A stretch of DNA of 64,000 bases from JAITWN01 sp034002745 (GCA_034002745.1 JAVEZY010000012.1:1-64000), one strand, 5' to 3'; shown: positions 1-9,239, counted from the first letter of the stretch. The notes: generated by a model not told the origin, from the letters alone. Made by a program: numbers and translations.

Positions 1-928
1 TCCACCCTGCCCGCAGCGGCGCTTCGAATCGCTCCGCGTACGCCCGGTGCGCCGCCAGCACCTCCTCCGCGCTCACCTCACGGTACATCAGCGACAGCAG
101 CAACGTGCTCCATACCACCGGGGAATCTCCGCGCAGGCGCAGCGCGGCGCTGAAATGCGCTTCCGCGCCCTGCGGGTCTCCGCCGCCCTGGAGCAGCACG
201 GCAAGATTGAAATGGGCGTCACCGTAGTCCGGCCTCAGCGCCAGCGCCTGCCGGTAGCAGGCCGCCGCGGCATCGTCCTCGTGCAATTCGGCATATACGC
301 AGCCCAGGTTGTAGTGGGCTTCGGCGAAATCGGGACGCTGTGCCAGCGCGCGGCGATAACAGGCTATCGCTTCATCCGCCTTGCCCAGGCGCTGCAAGGC
401 CAGTCCCAGATTGAGCTCGGCGACGGGAAATTGCGGCCGTGCCCGCAGAGCGCGGCGATAGCAGGCCACGGCTTCCTCGATCTCGCCGCGCCGCAAGCGC
501 AGGCGACCCACGTTGAGCTGCGCTTCGGGCGATGCGGGATGCAGCTCGAGCGCGCGAACGAAACTGGCGAGCGCATCATCCTCACGCCCCAGCGCTTCCT
601 GCATCACGCCGAGATCGACCTGGCGCGCAGGGTTGGCGGGATCGGCGCGCACCGCGGCCTCGAGCAGGGTGCAGGCCTCTTCACGCCGGCCGGATCGATG
701 GCAGAGAATGCCCAGCCGATGCAGCGCTTCCGGATCGCGGGGACGGGATTCGAGCAGCCGGCGCAGCAGGGCTTCGGCTTCGGACAGACGACCGCTGCGC
801 TGGAGAATGTTAGCCTGCTGGAGCAGCGCCGGGACAGGCGTGCTCTGCTCGCGCCCCGGCAGACAGCACCGCTTGAACTTGCGTCCGCTGCCGCAGGGAC
901 AGGGATCGTTGCGTGCAGGCTCAGTCAT
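1..928 (-). CDS. SEC-C/TPR protein with a start of a GT41 O-GlcNAc-transferase-like domain (3' end outside window)
   Basis: The gene starts with ATG at 928 and runs off the left edge, giving about 309 codons. The first 22 residues hold a SEC-C metal-binding motif (Cys10, Cys12, Cys21, Cys22 in a CPCGSGRKFKRCC context). Repeated 34-residue TPR helix pairs follow. The last visible residues (SAEEVLAAHRAYAERF) resemble the linker that opens the catalytic half of bacterial SPINDLY/OGT-like GT41 enzymes. The likely product is therefore a zinc-motif plus TPR protein glycosyltransferase acting on protein Ser/Thr. The domain assignment is family knowledge. The GT41 part rests only on the short visible start of that domain, so a plain SEC-C/TPR scaffold cannot be excluded. 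A second GT41 gene lies at 2962-4650 on the same strand, and a decayed copy of this gene's 5' end lies just upstream. Confidence 0.72.
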   Translation of the reverse strand, partial: MTEPARNDPCPCGSGRKFKRCCLPGREQSTPVPALLQQANILQRSGRLSEAEALLRRLLESRPRDPEALHRLGILCHRSGRREEACTLLEAAVRADPANPARQVDLGVMQEALGREDDALASFVRALELHPASPEAQLNVGRLRLRRGEIEEAVACYRRALRARPQFPVAELNLGLALQRLGKADEAIACYRRALAQRPDFAEAHYNLGCVYAELHEDDAAAACYRQALALRPDYGDAHFNLAVLLQGGGDPQGAEAHFSAALRLRGDSPVVWSTLLLSLMYREVSAEEVLAAHRAYAERFEAPLRAGW

Positions 929-1008
929 GAATCATGTCCTGTGCGCGGACAGGTGCGCGGTAACTGAAATCGAGCCATGGCAGCGATGCCTAGCGATTCA
1001 GCTACTGT

Positions 1009-1111
1009 AGCGGCGCCAGGGCGGGCGTCTTGTAGTGGCCGGACAGACGGCATCGTTCGAATTTGCGCCCTCTGTACAAGGGACAGGATCGCGGCGTGCG
1101 GGCACACTCAT
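1009..1111 (-). pseudogene. Decayed duplicate of the SEC-C 5' end of the neighbouring gene
   Basis: On the minus strand from the ATG at 1111, the DNA parallels the first about 100 bases of the gene starting at 928. Both begin ATGA.TG.GCC.GCACGC. The copy then lacks one C in the CGATCC run, which moves it into another frame. In that shifted frame it still reads CPLYRGRKFERCRLSG against CPCGSGRKFKRCCLPG. Three of the four metal-binding cysteine positions are affected: two are gone outright. The ATG frame stops at a TAG at 1009-1011. Some similarity also continues upstream of both ATGs. This is best read as a tandem duplication of the gene start followed by decay. Confidence 0.65.
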
Positions 1112-1162
1112 GAGCCAATCGTCCTAACACGCGGACGAAGGGCGGCGTGCGGAACTTGGCGC

Positions 1163-1168
1163 TATAAT
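1163..1168 (+). promoter_or_regulatory. Candidate sigma70 -10 hexamer for the FG-GAP lipoprotein gene
   Basis: A perfect TATAAT lies in GGCGCTATAATTGC, about 120 bases before the ATG at 1287. No convincing -35 is seen at 16-18 bases. The rest of the 929-1286 stretch holds only the decayed SEC-C copy. Confidence 0.4.
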
Positions 1169-1286
1169 TGCTGCTCCAACGGTACAGGGAGAATTGCCGC
1201 AAGGCAAACCGGTGATCTGCTCCGGCGTTTCGACGCAAACCGCAGCCGGGCACGGCTCCCTTGTCATTCATCCGCGAGGAACACAG

Positions 1287-2861
1287 ATGTCGGTGTCGTA
1301 CCGGGAAACCCTGATTCCCTTCCTGCTGGCGCTCGCCTGCCTGGGACTGGTCGCCTGCGATGGCGGCGAGGTGCCGCTTGGCGGCGTGATACCCGGAGAG
1401 GACGACGAAACCGAGGAGCCGGCCGAGCCTCCTCTGCCGGGGCAACTCCGCCTGCTCCCGAATGCTCCCTATGACCTGAGCCAGATCCGCCTCAACTGGG
1501 GCGTGGTTCCGGACGCCACCGTCTACCGGCTCTATCGCAACCCCGGCAACGTTCCGCCGCCGGAGGACGAGGACGATCCCCGTGCCGGCTACGAGCAGAT
1601 CGGCGACGATTTCGCCGCGCCGCCGGCAGGGGTTCCGGGCATCACCTTCGTCGATGTGCTGCCGGTGCATCTCACCGACTGGCAAAATCTGTCCTATATC
1701 CTCGAGACCTGCAACGAGGCCGGCTGCCAGGACAGCCGCGCGTTCTTCCTGCCGGCGTCCGCCAACTGCGATGGCGTGTGCGCGCTCACCAGCCGCCACA
1801 ACCTGAAGACCAGCGTGGTGGGGCGGGGCGAACCGCGCACGCCACTGAACCGCAACCTGCTCGGCTCGTCCATCGCCGTGGCCCGCGATGGCGAAACCAT
1901 CGTGCTGGGAACCAGCGTGGACGCGGGGAATCTGGGCGACGCGCCCGACAAGACCGGCTCGGCCTATGTGTTCACCCGCGACGGCTTCGACTGGGAAGAG
2001 CGCGCGCGGCTGCGCGCCGCCGATGCCAACCTGGTGGTCGCAAATGACTTCGGCCGGGCAGTGGCCGCCTCGGCCAATGGCGGCACCATCGCCGTCGGCG
2101 CGCCGAGCGCGCAGGTCGCGGGCATCGGCGCGGCGGGCAAGGTGTATGTCTTCACCGGCGACGGGGAGGACTGGACCGAGCAGGCAATGCTGCAGGCGCC
2201 GAATGCCGCGGCGCAATCGCTGTACGGCCGCGCGCTCGCCCTGTCGGACGATGGCAGCACGCTGGTCGTCGGCGCCCCGCAAGAAGACGGCGGCACCAGC
2301 GGAACAGCGCCGGCACCGCCGGCTGACGGCGGCACCCTGAGCAACAGCGGCGCAGTGTATGTCTACCGGCGCAGCGGATCGGCATGGAATCTCGAAGCAT
2401 ACATCAAGCCGCCCGCGACACGGCCCGAAGCCCAGTTCGGCGGGAGCGTGGCGCTGTCCGCCGACGGTGCCACGCTCGCCGTCGGCGCACCCCAGGAGCG
2501 CAGCGCTGCGAGGGGCGTGAACGGCGACATGATCGACGATTGCGGCACGGCCGAGCCGGTCAACTGCACGCGCGGCGCCGGCGCCGCTCATGTCTACGTC
2601 CGCGATGGCGACAGCTGGTCGCACCAGACCTATCTCAAGGCGTCGAATACCGAAATCTGTCCACCTCCACCAGACGACGATAACTGTTCAGGCGACGAAT
2701 TCGGTTCCGCGCTGGCGATATCCGCCAGCGGCAATGATCTGCTGGTCGGCGCTCCGCGCGAGGACAGTGTCGCGCGCTACGGCAGCGACGATCTGGCTGC
2801 ACAGGAAAACAATTCCGCATCCGAAGCCGGCGCGGCCTATCTGTTCCGGCGCGATAGCGGC
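1287..2861 (+). CDS. FG-GAP beta-propeller lipoprotein (3' end lost in the assembly gap)
   Basis: I chose the ATG at 1287 because it puts a lipoprotein signal at the N-terminus: a hydrophobic core, then LVAC with the lipidated Cys at residue 24. The residue after it is Asp, which in enterobacteria favours inner-membrane retention; whether that rule holds here is unknown. Residues about 50-155 look like a fibronectin-III-type module. At least four to five repeats of about 60-70 residues follow, with the pattern ALS.DG.TL.VGAP and then GA.YV..R.G..W, typical of FG-GAP/integrin-alpha-like propellers. The frame is open to base 2861, where the N run begins, so the C-terminus is unknown. Such proteins are usually surface or periplasmic binding or adhesion proteins; the ligand cannot be told from sequence. 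Confidence 0.8.
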
Positions 2862-2961
2862 NNNNNNNNNNNNNNNNNNNNNNNNNNNNNNNNNNNNNNN
2901 NNNNNNNNNNNNNNNNNNNNNNNNNNNNNNNNNNNNNNNNNNNNNNNNNNNNNNNNNNNNN
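2862..2961. other. Assembly gap (100 N)
   Basis: Exactly 100 N bases separate two contigs. Two convergent open frames run into it: the FG-GAP gene from the left and the GT41 gene from the right. 100 N is a common placeholder for a gap of unknown length, so missing genes cannot be excluded. Confidence 0.98.
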
Positions 2962-4650
2962 CGATGCAGCAAAGCGCGCGCGCAAATCACGGCGGATGCC
3001 GGCGAGGCGCTGCGGATCACCGGCCAGCGATACTGCCAGTGCCACATATCCCACTTCATCGCCGGCCACCAGCTGTTCCATGCCGAGCTGACGGAGCAGC
3101 GCGAAGCCGGCGCGGGCAACCGAAGTCGATCCCTTCAGTGCGATCAGCGGAATCCCTGCTGACAGCAGATCGCAGCTGGTGGTGGTGCCATTGTAGGGGT
3201 AGCAGTCGAGCGCGATATCGATGCGCGAAAACAACTCGCGCAGTTCGCTTTCCGGCAGGCGATCGTGCAATGAAACGCGCCGGGGCGCGATGCCGGCGCG
3301 CGCGAACAGTTCGCGCAGTCGGGTCCGCGCGGAGCCCTGGGGCACGCCGGTGATCTCCAGCCGCGCGTCGGGCAGGCGCCGCAGAATGTCGCACCACGCC
3401 GCCAGCGTCGCCGGCGACAGCTTGGACAGGCGGTTGAGCGAGCCGAAGGTGACATGGCCGCGGGCAAGCAGCGGCGGCTCGACCGGCACAGCCGCCATGT
3501 CTGCGGGCGGACGATAGCACCACAGACTACCCGGCAGCCGCCACAGCTGCTCGCTGTGCCACTCCTCCGCCCCCGGCGAATCGGTGTCGGAAGTACACAG
3601 GCGGTAATCGATGGCGGCAAGGCCGGTACTGCCCGGATAGCCGAGCCAGGTCACCTGCACCGGCGCCGGCCGGCGCGCGAACACCGGCAGGCGATTGTCG
3701 CGCGTGTGGCCGGAAAGATCGACGAGGATGTCGATGCCGTCGCCTTCTATCCTGCCGGCAAGTTCCTCGTCCGACAGCTGGTGACAGGGAATCCAGCGAT
3801 CGGCGGTGGCCGCGATCCGCCCGCTCACCTCATCGCTCAGTTCGTGGTTGTAATAGCAGAACACCTCGAACGCTTGGCGATCGTGCGCGGCGAGCACCGG
3901 CTCGATGAAGCGCGCCACCGAATGACGCCGGAAGTCGGCGGACACATAGCCGATCCGCAAACGCCGCGAAGGAATGCGCGGATTGTCATGCGGGCGCCAG
4001 GCCCCTCGCTGTGGCGCTTCAACCAGATCCGCATAGCCACGCAGGGCGTCGGCCATCGCCTGCGGGTCATTTCCATGCAGATAGAGCCGGGCGAGCAGCA
4101 GACTGCTCCAGTTGACGGGATCGGGTCGCAATTCGAGCGCGCGCGCCAGGCAGGATATCGCCGCCTCCGGGCGGCCAGCGGCATGCCAGGTCTTGCCCAG
4201 ATTGCTCCACGCCACCGCGAGGCGCGGCTGGGCCGCCGTCACCCGCTCCAGGCAAGCGAGCGCGGCATCGATGTCGCCGAGGCGCAAGTGGGCAATGCCG
4301 AGATTGAGGCGCGCGGCGACATCCTCGGGAGCGCCCGCCAGCACCCGCCGATACTGCTCGCGCGCTTCGGCGAAACGACCCGTGGCAAGGAGCGCGTTGC
4401 CCAGGTTGTAGCGGGCAAGCGCGTAGTCCGGTCTCAGCTTCAGCGCCTGATGGTAGCAATCAAGCGCTTCATCGATGCGCGAACGCGCGGCCAGGACGTT
4501 GCCGAGATTCAGCCAGGCCCCGGAAAAGGCCGGCGCCGCATCGATCGCCTGCCGGTAATGGACTTCCGCGCCCGTGAGGTCGCCGGCGCGGGCGGCATCC
4601 ACCCCCAGGCGGTATGCGGCAAGCGCCGCGGCGGGAACGTTCCCGGTCAT
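2962..4650 (-). CDS. TPR-containing GT41 (SPINDLY/OGT-like) glycosyltransferase, C-terminus lost in gap
   Basis: ATG at 4650 overlaps the stop of the metalloprotease gene by four bases (ATGA), so the two are probably translationally coupled. Residues about 5-200 are TPR units (for example AWLNLGNVLAARSRIDEAL and ARYNLGNALLATGRFAEA). From about residue 230 the GT41 catalytic half begins: RRLRIGYVSADFRRHSVARF, then VDLSGHTRDNRLPVFARRPAPVQ, WLGYPGST, VTFGSLNRLSKLS and LDCYPYNGTTTSCD. These are the usual UDP-sugar and catalytic segments of bacterial O-GlcNAc-transferase homologues. 563 codons are visible and only the extreme C-terminus is missing. The likely role is O-glycosylation of proteins, possibly secreted or surface ones; donor and acceptor are unknown. 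Confidence 0.88.
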
Positions 4651-5534
4651 CGAAAGGCCGATTCACCACCGGGGCCGCGCCGGGACACATCCGGCGCGCG
4701 GGTGCGGTCAGCTTCTTCCGCCATCCGTCCTCCGGTCCTCCGGCGCCGGCTCACGAACCGGATCGCACCGCTCCCGGCGGCGAGCAGAAGCAGCACCGGG
4801 TCGAACGCACCGCCGCCGCCTCCGCCAGCCCCGCCGCTGGTGGAGGCCGCATCCCCGGCCTCGCCACCATAGAGAAATGCGAGACCCTCCAGATCATCCT
4901 GCTGCGGCTCTTCGATCCCGCTGACGCGGGAGTTCATGATCGCCACGACGCCCTCCTGGCCCGCCTCGTCCGGATGTTCGAGACCCAGCGCATGCCCCAG
5001 TTCGTGGATGAGCACGCGGCGAAAATCCGGACTGCCGGACTGCGGAGGGCCACTCGCCTGCGGCAGCCAGCCGCGCGCGGCGTCGAGGATGATGTCGGCA
5101 TCGGAGAGCTCGAAGCGCTGGCGAGTGTTATTGAAGCGGTAAGTGACGGCAGTCAGGGCGAGGGCATCGCCAAAGGCTTCCTGCTCGTTACCGCAACGCG
5201 CCAGGGTCCAGGCGACGGTATTGATCCGGTCGCGCGAATTGCAGGCGATTCCCGGCGTGCTTTCGTCATGGCGGAACTGGAACCGTGTTCCCGCCGCGCT
5301 CCAGGCCTGCATTGCCTCGCGCGCACTGTCGATGAAGGCTTCATCGTCGAAATCGAGAACGATGTCCAGCTCCGCGCGGCTGTCGGGCCAGACCACCGGC
5401 GCCAGACCGGAGCCGGGTACCGCCAGCGGAATCGGTTCGCCGTTCTGCTCCAGACGCTGCCCGACATAGGAGAAGCCATGTGCGGCGAACGGTACGGCCA
5501 TTAGCATGGCCAGCGAAAGCGGCAGGAATCTCAT
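4647..5534 (-). CDS. Secreted matrixin-like zinc metalloprotease with C-terminal anchor-like segment
   Basis: A 295-residue protein with an N-terminal signal peptide (cleavage near AAHG-FS). The metzincin zinc site HELGHALGLEH sits at about residues 176-186, and a downstream Met-turn-like VVAIMNS follows, which points to a peptidase M10/matrixin-type enzyme. Near the C-terminus a Gly run (GGAGGGGGGAFDP) leads into a hydrophobic stretch and an Arg cluster (SRRRR). This resembles tripartite GlyGly-CTERM sorting signals, but unlike those it is followed by about 28 more residues. Those extra residues carry translation to the ATGA overlap with the GT41 gene. The start at 5534 overlaps the upstream gene's stop by four bases. 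Substrate unknown. Confidence 0.8.
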   Translation of the reverse strand: MRFLPLSLAMLMAVPFAAHGFSYVGQRLEQNGEPIPLAVPGSGLAPVVWPDSRAELDIVLDFDDEAFIDSAREAMQAWSAAGTRFQFRHDESTPGIACNSRDRINTVAWTLARCGNEQEAFGDALALTAVTYRFNNTRQRFELSDADIILDAARGWLPQASGPPQSGSPDFRRVLIHELGHALGLEHPDEAGQEGVVAIMNSRVSGIEEPQQDDLEGLAFLYGGEAGDAASTSGGAGGGGGGAFDPVLLLLAAGSGAIRFVSRRRRTGGRMAEEADRTRAPDVSRRGPGGESAFR

Positions 5535-6124
5535 GAACGCGCATCGCCATCCGTTGCCGGATCGCCACCGGACAGGCGGTCGCGGATGGCGCCGAGGAAC
5601 TCATCCAGGCGCTGCGCATGCCCCGGCGCGAGGACCACACCGGCCGCGGTCGCCGGCGGCATGCTGCGCTCCGGCACCACGCGCGGATCACCGGCGGAAT
5701 CGCGCAGCACGCGATACAGGCCCTGGTGGACGCCGACCAGCGGCAGGAAGGCGGCGAATTCGCGATCATAGAGGAACAGCACGTAGCGCTCGCCCGGTTG
5801 CAGCCGGGGAACGCCGGGATAGAACTGGGCTTCTTCACCGACGATGCCGCCGGGCAGAGGCAGCTCGAAGGGCGCCGAGGGGACTTCCCCCTTGATCAGC
5901 TCGATATCCTTCAGCGTGTAGTGGGTGAGGATGGCGCGGCCATCGGCGGACCACGCGCTCCGCGCCGGCCCCGCGGTGGCGATGACGATGGTGTCCGCCA
6001 GCGTTACCAGCTGGTCGAAGTCGCGTGGCACGACGGTCAGTGCCCGCGCGGGGAAAGCGGCCATCGAAATCAGGAAAAATACGAGGCCGCACAGGAGGCG
6101 GCCATTCGCGGGAATCCGGCTCAT
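5531..6124 (-). CDS. Secreted protein of unknown function, first gene of the metalloprotease operon
   Basis: 197 residues with a clear signal peptide (LLCGLVFFLISMAAFPARA, cleavage before LTVV). The mature part begins with a segment of the type TVVPRDFDQLVTLADTIVIATA and contains FELPLPGGIVGEE and GERYVLFLY. I recall similar small secreted proteins beside bacterial matrixins but cannot name the family securely. It overlaps the metalloprotease start by four bases, so it is probably co-expressed with it; an inhibitor, chaperone or substrate role would be inference. No Cys pair is seen in the mature part. Confidence 0.7.
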   Translation of the reverse strand: MSRIPANGRLLCGLVFFLISMAAFPARALTVVPRDFDQLVTLADTIVIATAGPARSAWSADGRAILTHYTLKDIELIKGEVPSAPFELPLPGGIVGEEAQFYPGVPRLQPGERYVLFLYDREFAAFLPLVGVHQGLYRVLRDSAGDPRVVPERSMPPATAAGVVLAPGHAQRLDEFLGAIRDRLSGGDPATDGDARS

Positions 6125-6176
6125 GAGCGCGATTCTAGCGCAATCCGTGGTGTTGACACCGACAATCTCCGGAAAC

Positions 6177-6201
6177 GAAAAGAGGGGGCAAGCCCCCTCT
6201 T
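6177..6201 (-). terminator. Rho-independent terminator after secreted gene A1
   Basis: On the minus strand AGAGGGGGC, a two-base loop and GCCCCCTCT form a perfect nine-pair stem followed by TTT. It lies 28 bases beyond the A1 stop and before the next gene's start at 6124. It closely resembles the terminator at 10507-10533. Confidence 0.85.
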
Positions 6202-6228
6202 CCAGCCATTGAACGTCCTACACCACTA

Positions 6229-7140
6229 TCAGGGCGGCGCGACCCCGAACAGATCCGCATCCCAGTCCCAAGGGCCGTTACCGACGAAGGACCAGGGGGC
6301 GTCTCCGAGTTCATTGGACCCCAGGGTCGATGTCGCCACCGGCTCCACGCTGGCCGCCAGCACGGTACCGCCAGTTGCCGTACCGTAGTTGCGGTACTCC
6401 TGGAAGCCGAACTGCTGGCCCACTGCCGAGGATCCGACCCAAACGACACTGAGCGCATCACCCGCGGCATAGGCGAGAGCGGGCATGTCCGTACCGCCCA
6501 GCTGGCCCGCGGCCGTCGGTTCGAACGCTCCTTGGCCATTGCCGGCAACCACCGCGTAGGTGAAGTTGCCCGCGGCGCCGCCGCCCGGCGACTGGTCGAT
6601 GCGCTGGCGGACGTTGCTGTTCACGCCCTCCTGCTGGAAGGTCTGGCCAACCGAGGTGATGCTCTGCACGATCGACATCTCGGCGCCGCCGCCACCCGAA
6701 GCGGAATCAGTCAGCGTGCCGTCGCTGCGGAACGCCCCTTCGTACAGCTCGACGTTCATGACCATACCGGTGTCATTGATCGTCTGCTTCAGCGCAAGAT
6801 TGTTGCGGTTGATGCCGTTGGCATAGACCTGCTGCTCGACCGAGAAACCCAGCGCACCAGGTGCGCCGTTGGCATCCTCTTCGACGATGATGCCGCGCAG
6901 ATACGAGATACCGGTGTTCGGATCCATGACCTGCTGCGTCAGCATGCCGGCGGCGGTGGCATCCAGCGTGACGCAGGTCCATCCGCCGACCGAACACTCG
7001 ACGGAAGTATCGGTCACGACTCCGGTGGCCACCGTGAACTGGTCGAATCCGATCGGCGCTCCGGCCAGCGCGACGCCCGAAGCGAGCAGTCCGCTTGCGG
7101 CAGCAAGCGCCAGCTTCAGCTTCCCGTTCGAAGTATTCAT
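6229..7140 (-). CDS. Secreted protein A1 (family A of the B-A tandem array)
   Basis: 303 residues. The ATG at 7140 is chosen over an upstream in-frame ATG at 7170 because GAGGAG lies at normal distance before it and the signal peptide (LALAAASGLLASGVALAG) then starts properly. The mature protein has two cysteines (C.VGGWTC), then TLDAT..GML.QQV.D..TGISYLRGIIV. The centre holds GQTFQQEGVNSNVRQRIDQ and GTDMPALAYAAGDAL, and the C-terminus ends with PWDWDADLFG. It is rich in Gly, Asn, Thr and acidic residues, with no membrane anchor or known sorting signal. I do not recognise the family. It follows B1 by 26 bases and is closest to A3 in much of its length. Confidence 0.85.
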   Translation of the reverse strand: MNTSNGKLKLALAAASGLLASGVALAGAPIGFDQFTVATGVVTDTSVECSVGGWTCVTLDATAAGMLTQQVMDPNTGISYLRGIIVEEDANGAPGALGFSVEQQVYANGINRNNLALKQTINDTGMVMNVELYEGAFRSDGTLTDSASGGGGAEMSIVQSITSVGQTFQQEGVNSNVRQRIDQSPGGGAAGNFTYAVVAGNGQGAFEPTAAGQLGGTDMPALAYAAGDALSVVWVGSSAVGQQFGFQEYRNYGTATGGTVLAASVEPVATSTLGSNELGDAPWSFVGNGPWDWDADLFGVAPP

Positions 7141-7166
7141 CTTTGCTGTCTCCTCGATCCGCGTCA

Positions 7167-8105
7167 TCACGGGAACGTCACCGCTGGCGCCGTCGCGCCG
7201 TTATTGTCGGCATTGGTCACATACGGATTGGGTTCGGTGCCGAACAGGCTCGCATCCCAGTTCCACGGACCGATGCCGCCGATGTCATTCCCAACACCGT
7301 TGTTGGTGGCGATGAAGTTGCCCGCGCCGTCGCCGTTGTTGTACTGAATCGACTCACTGGTGGTGAGATTGGTGTAGCTCTGCTGACCGAGGATGCGGTT
7401 GAACGCGTCACCCGTGCCGGAAGCGGCCTGCTCCAGCCACACCAGCTGCAGGCGATTTCCCGCCGCGTACGCGAGCGGCGCGATGCCGGGATCGGCGTCC
7501 GTCAGCGACAGGTTGCCCGCGGCCGCCGCCGTTGCCTTGCGAATCGTCATCTGGCCCTCGTTGTTGGGCTGGAGGACGTTGAGCTGCATGTTGAGGTTGT
7601 TGCTGCCACCAACGCCCACGAATGTATTGCTACGGTTTGCCGCGCCCAACTGATTGAACTGTTCCAGCCGCACGGCGCCACCGACGCTCAGGGAACCATC
7701 CGTGATCTCGGCCATGACGTACATGTCATCGACGCCGGCGCCAAGCAGGTTGCCCTGGATGATGCCGCGAGCCGACATGTCCGCTTCGCCATCGGCGGCA
7801 TTGATGTAGGACTCATCGCGGAATGCGAGAGCTTCCACCGAAGCCAGGTCGGTGGCAGTGACGCCTTCGTTGACCACGATGGTGCGGAAGAACGAGTCGG
7901 CGCCGTCGGTGACCCGCTGCTGCAGGATGCCGTTACCGGTGGCATCCAGCGTGGTACAGGTATAGCCGACCGGACAGCCCGCGGTGATGGTGCCGGTGTC
8001 CACCGTGTAGTCGTCGTAGGAAAAACCGGTCGGAGGCACCGCGAAGGCCGCGCCTCCCGACAGCGCCAGCAGCGCCGGCGTCATGACTGCGAATCTCAGC
8101 TTCAT
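7167..8105 (-). CDS. Secreted protein B1 (family B of the tandem array)
   Basis: 312 residues starting at the ATG at 8105, preceded by GAGGACAAAGAA; longer in-frame starts lack a signal peptide. The signal peptide ends near AAFA-VPP. The mature N-terminus reads GFSYDDYTVDTGTITAGCP, then VGYTCTTLDATGNGILQQRV and FFRTIVV. The middle has NVLQPNNEG.MTIRKATA and LAYAAGNRLQLVWLEQA, and the end has GPWNWDASLFGTEPNPY. It is a distant relative of family A, sharing the Cys pair, LDATG, LAYAAG and W.WD..LF. No catalytic motif is seen; an extracellular structural or adhesive role would be a guess. Its A partner starts 26 bases downstream. Confidence 0.85.
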   Translation of the reverse strand: MKLRFAVMTPALLALSGGAAFAVPPTGFSYDDYTVDTGTITAGCPVGYTCTTLDATGNGILQQRVTDGADSFFRTIVVNEGVTATDLASVEALAFRDESYINAADGEADMSARGIIQGNLLGAGVDDMYVMAEITDGSLSVGGAVRLEQFNQLGAANRSNTFVGVGGSNNLNMQLNVLQPNNEGQMTIRKATAAAAGNLSLTDADPGIAPLAYAAGNRLQLVWLEQAASGTGDAFNRILGQQSYTNLTTSESIQYNNGDGAGNFIATNNGVGNDIGGIGPWNWDASLFGTEPNPYVTNADNNGATAPAVTFP

Positions 8106-8276
8106 TTCTTTGTCCTCATTATTGTGCGTCAAGGCTACCCGAGGGCAGCGACCGTTCGCGGCAATTGGTTTGTGGTCAGCCGCGGAACGAATCCCGGCAA
8201 CACCTATGCGCGAGGCTCGTGGCCTCGGTTGCGTGTCCGTGGAGACAGAAGGCGTGCCGGCGGATGGGTTCATGCT

Positions 8277-9239
8277 TTACGGTCCGGGCGGCGTGGGCGG
8301 ATTGCCGACCTGGAAGATGTCGCTGTCCCAGTCCCAGGCGCCGTTGTCTACGAAATGCCACGGGGCGTCGCCAAGTTCATTGGAGAGCAGCCTTGAAGTG
8401 CCGACCGGAGTCGCGGAACCCGCGAGGACGGTCCCACCGGTGGCCGTACCGTAATTGCGGTACTCCTGGAAGCCGAACTGGCGCGTACTTTCGTCGCCCG
8501 TCCCCGGTGAATCAACGCCCAGCCACACGACGCTCAGGGCATCTCCAGCTGCATAGGCAAGGACCGGCATGTCACCGCCCCCCAACTGACCGGCCTCGGT
8601 CGGCTCAAAGAGACCCTGGCCGTTGCCAGCAACGGTCTGATACACGAAGCGACCCGGATTGACGCCCTGGCTCTGGCTGATCCGCTGCGCGACGTTGCTG
8701 TTCACTCCCCACTGGACGAAGGTCTGACCAGCGGAAAGCACCTGCTGGGACAGAAGCATTTCGCCACCGCCACCACCGGATTCCGGATCGGTCAGCGAGC
8801 CATCGCTGCGGAACGCGCCTTCGAAAAGGCGAACGTTCATCGTCATGCCGTTATCGTTGAGCAGCTGCTTCAGCGCGACGTTGTTGCGGTTGATGCCGTT
8901 GGCATAGACCTGCTGCTCGAGCGAGAAGCCGAGGTCGCCCGGCGCGCCGGTGGCGTCGTCCTCGACGATGATGCCGCGCAGATACGAAATACCGGTGTTG
9001 GGGTCTGTCACCTGCTGGGTGAGCATGCCGGCGCCGGTAGCATCCAGGGTGACGCAACTCCAGCCGTCTACATTGCACGCGGTGGACGTGTCGGTGACCA
9101 CGCCGGCGGTCACCGTGTACTGATCGAAAGCGATGGGTGGAACGGGCGTGACAGGCGCGGCGCCCAGGGCGATGCCCGAGAAGAGCAGTCCGCCGCTCGC
9201 GGTCAGTGCCATCTTCAGCTTGTTGTTCGTTATCTTCAT
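8277..9239 (-). CDS. Secreted protein A2 (family A)
   Basis: 320 residues starting at the ATG at 9239, with AGGAGAGAAAAGCA before it. The signal peptide is followed by a proline-rich insertion (APVTPVPPIAF) not present in A1 or A3. The family marks are kept: CNVDGWSCVTLDATGAGML, YANGINRNN, GVNSNVAQRISQ, LAYAAGDALSVVWLG, FGFQEYRNYGTATGGTVL and WDWDSDIF. It is more divergent than A1 and A3 in its central part but matches A1 near the C-terminus (NELGDAPW), suggesting a mosaic history. It follows B2 by 23 bases. 171 bases without an obvious terminator separate it from B1. Confidence 0.85.
   Translation of the reverse strand: MKITNNKLKMALTASGGLLFSGIALGAAPVTPVPPIAFDQYTVTAGVVTDTSTACNVDGWSCVTLDATGAGMLTQQVTDPNTGISYLRGIIVEDDATGAPGDLGFSLEQQVYANGINRNNVALKQLLNDNGMTMNVRLFEGAFRSDGSLTDPESGGGGGEMLLSQQVLSAGQTFVQWGVNSNVAQRISQSQGVNPGRFVYQTVAGNGQGLFEPTEAGQLGGGDMPVLAYAAGDALSVVWLGVDSPGTGDESTRQFGFQEYRNYGTATGGTVLAGSATPVGTSRLLSNELGDAPWHFVDNGAWDWDSDIFQVGNPPTPPGP

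Noticed and set aside
1002..2624. A 540-codon minus-strand open frame across the FG-GAP gene
   Set aside because: Antisense shadow over most of its length. Only its last codons (the decayed SEC-C copy) have meaning, and they are reported separately.
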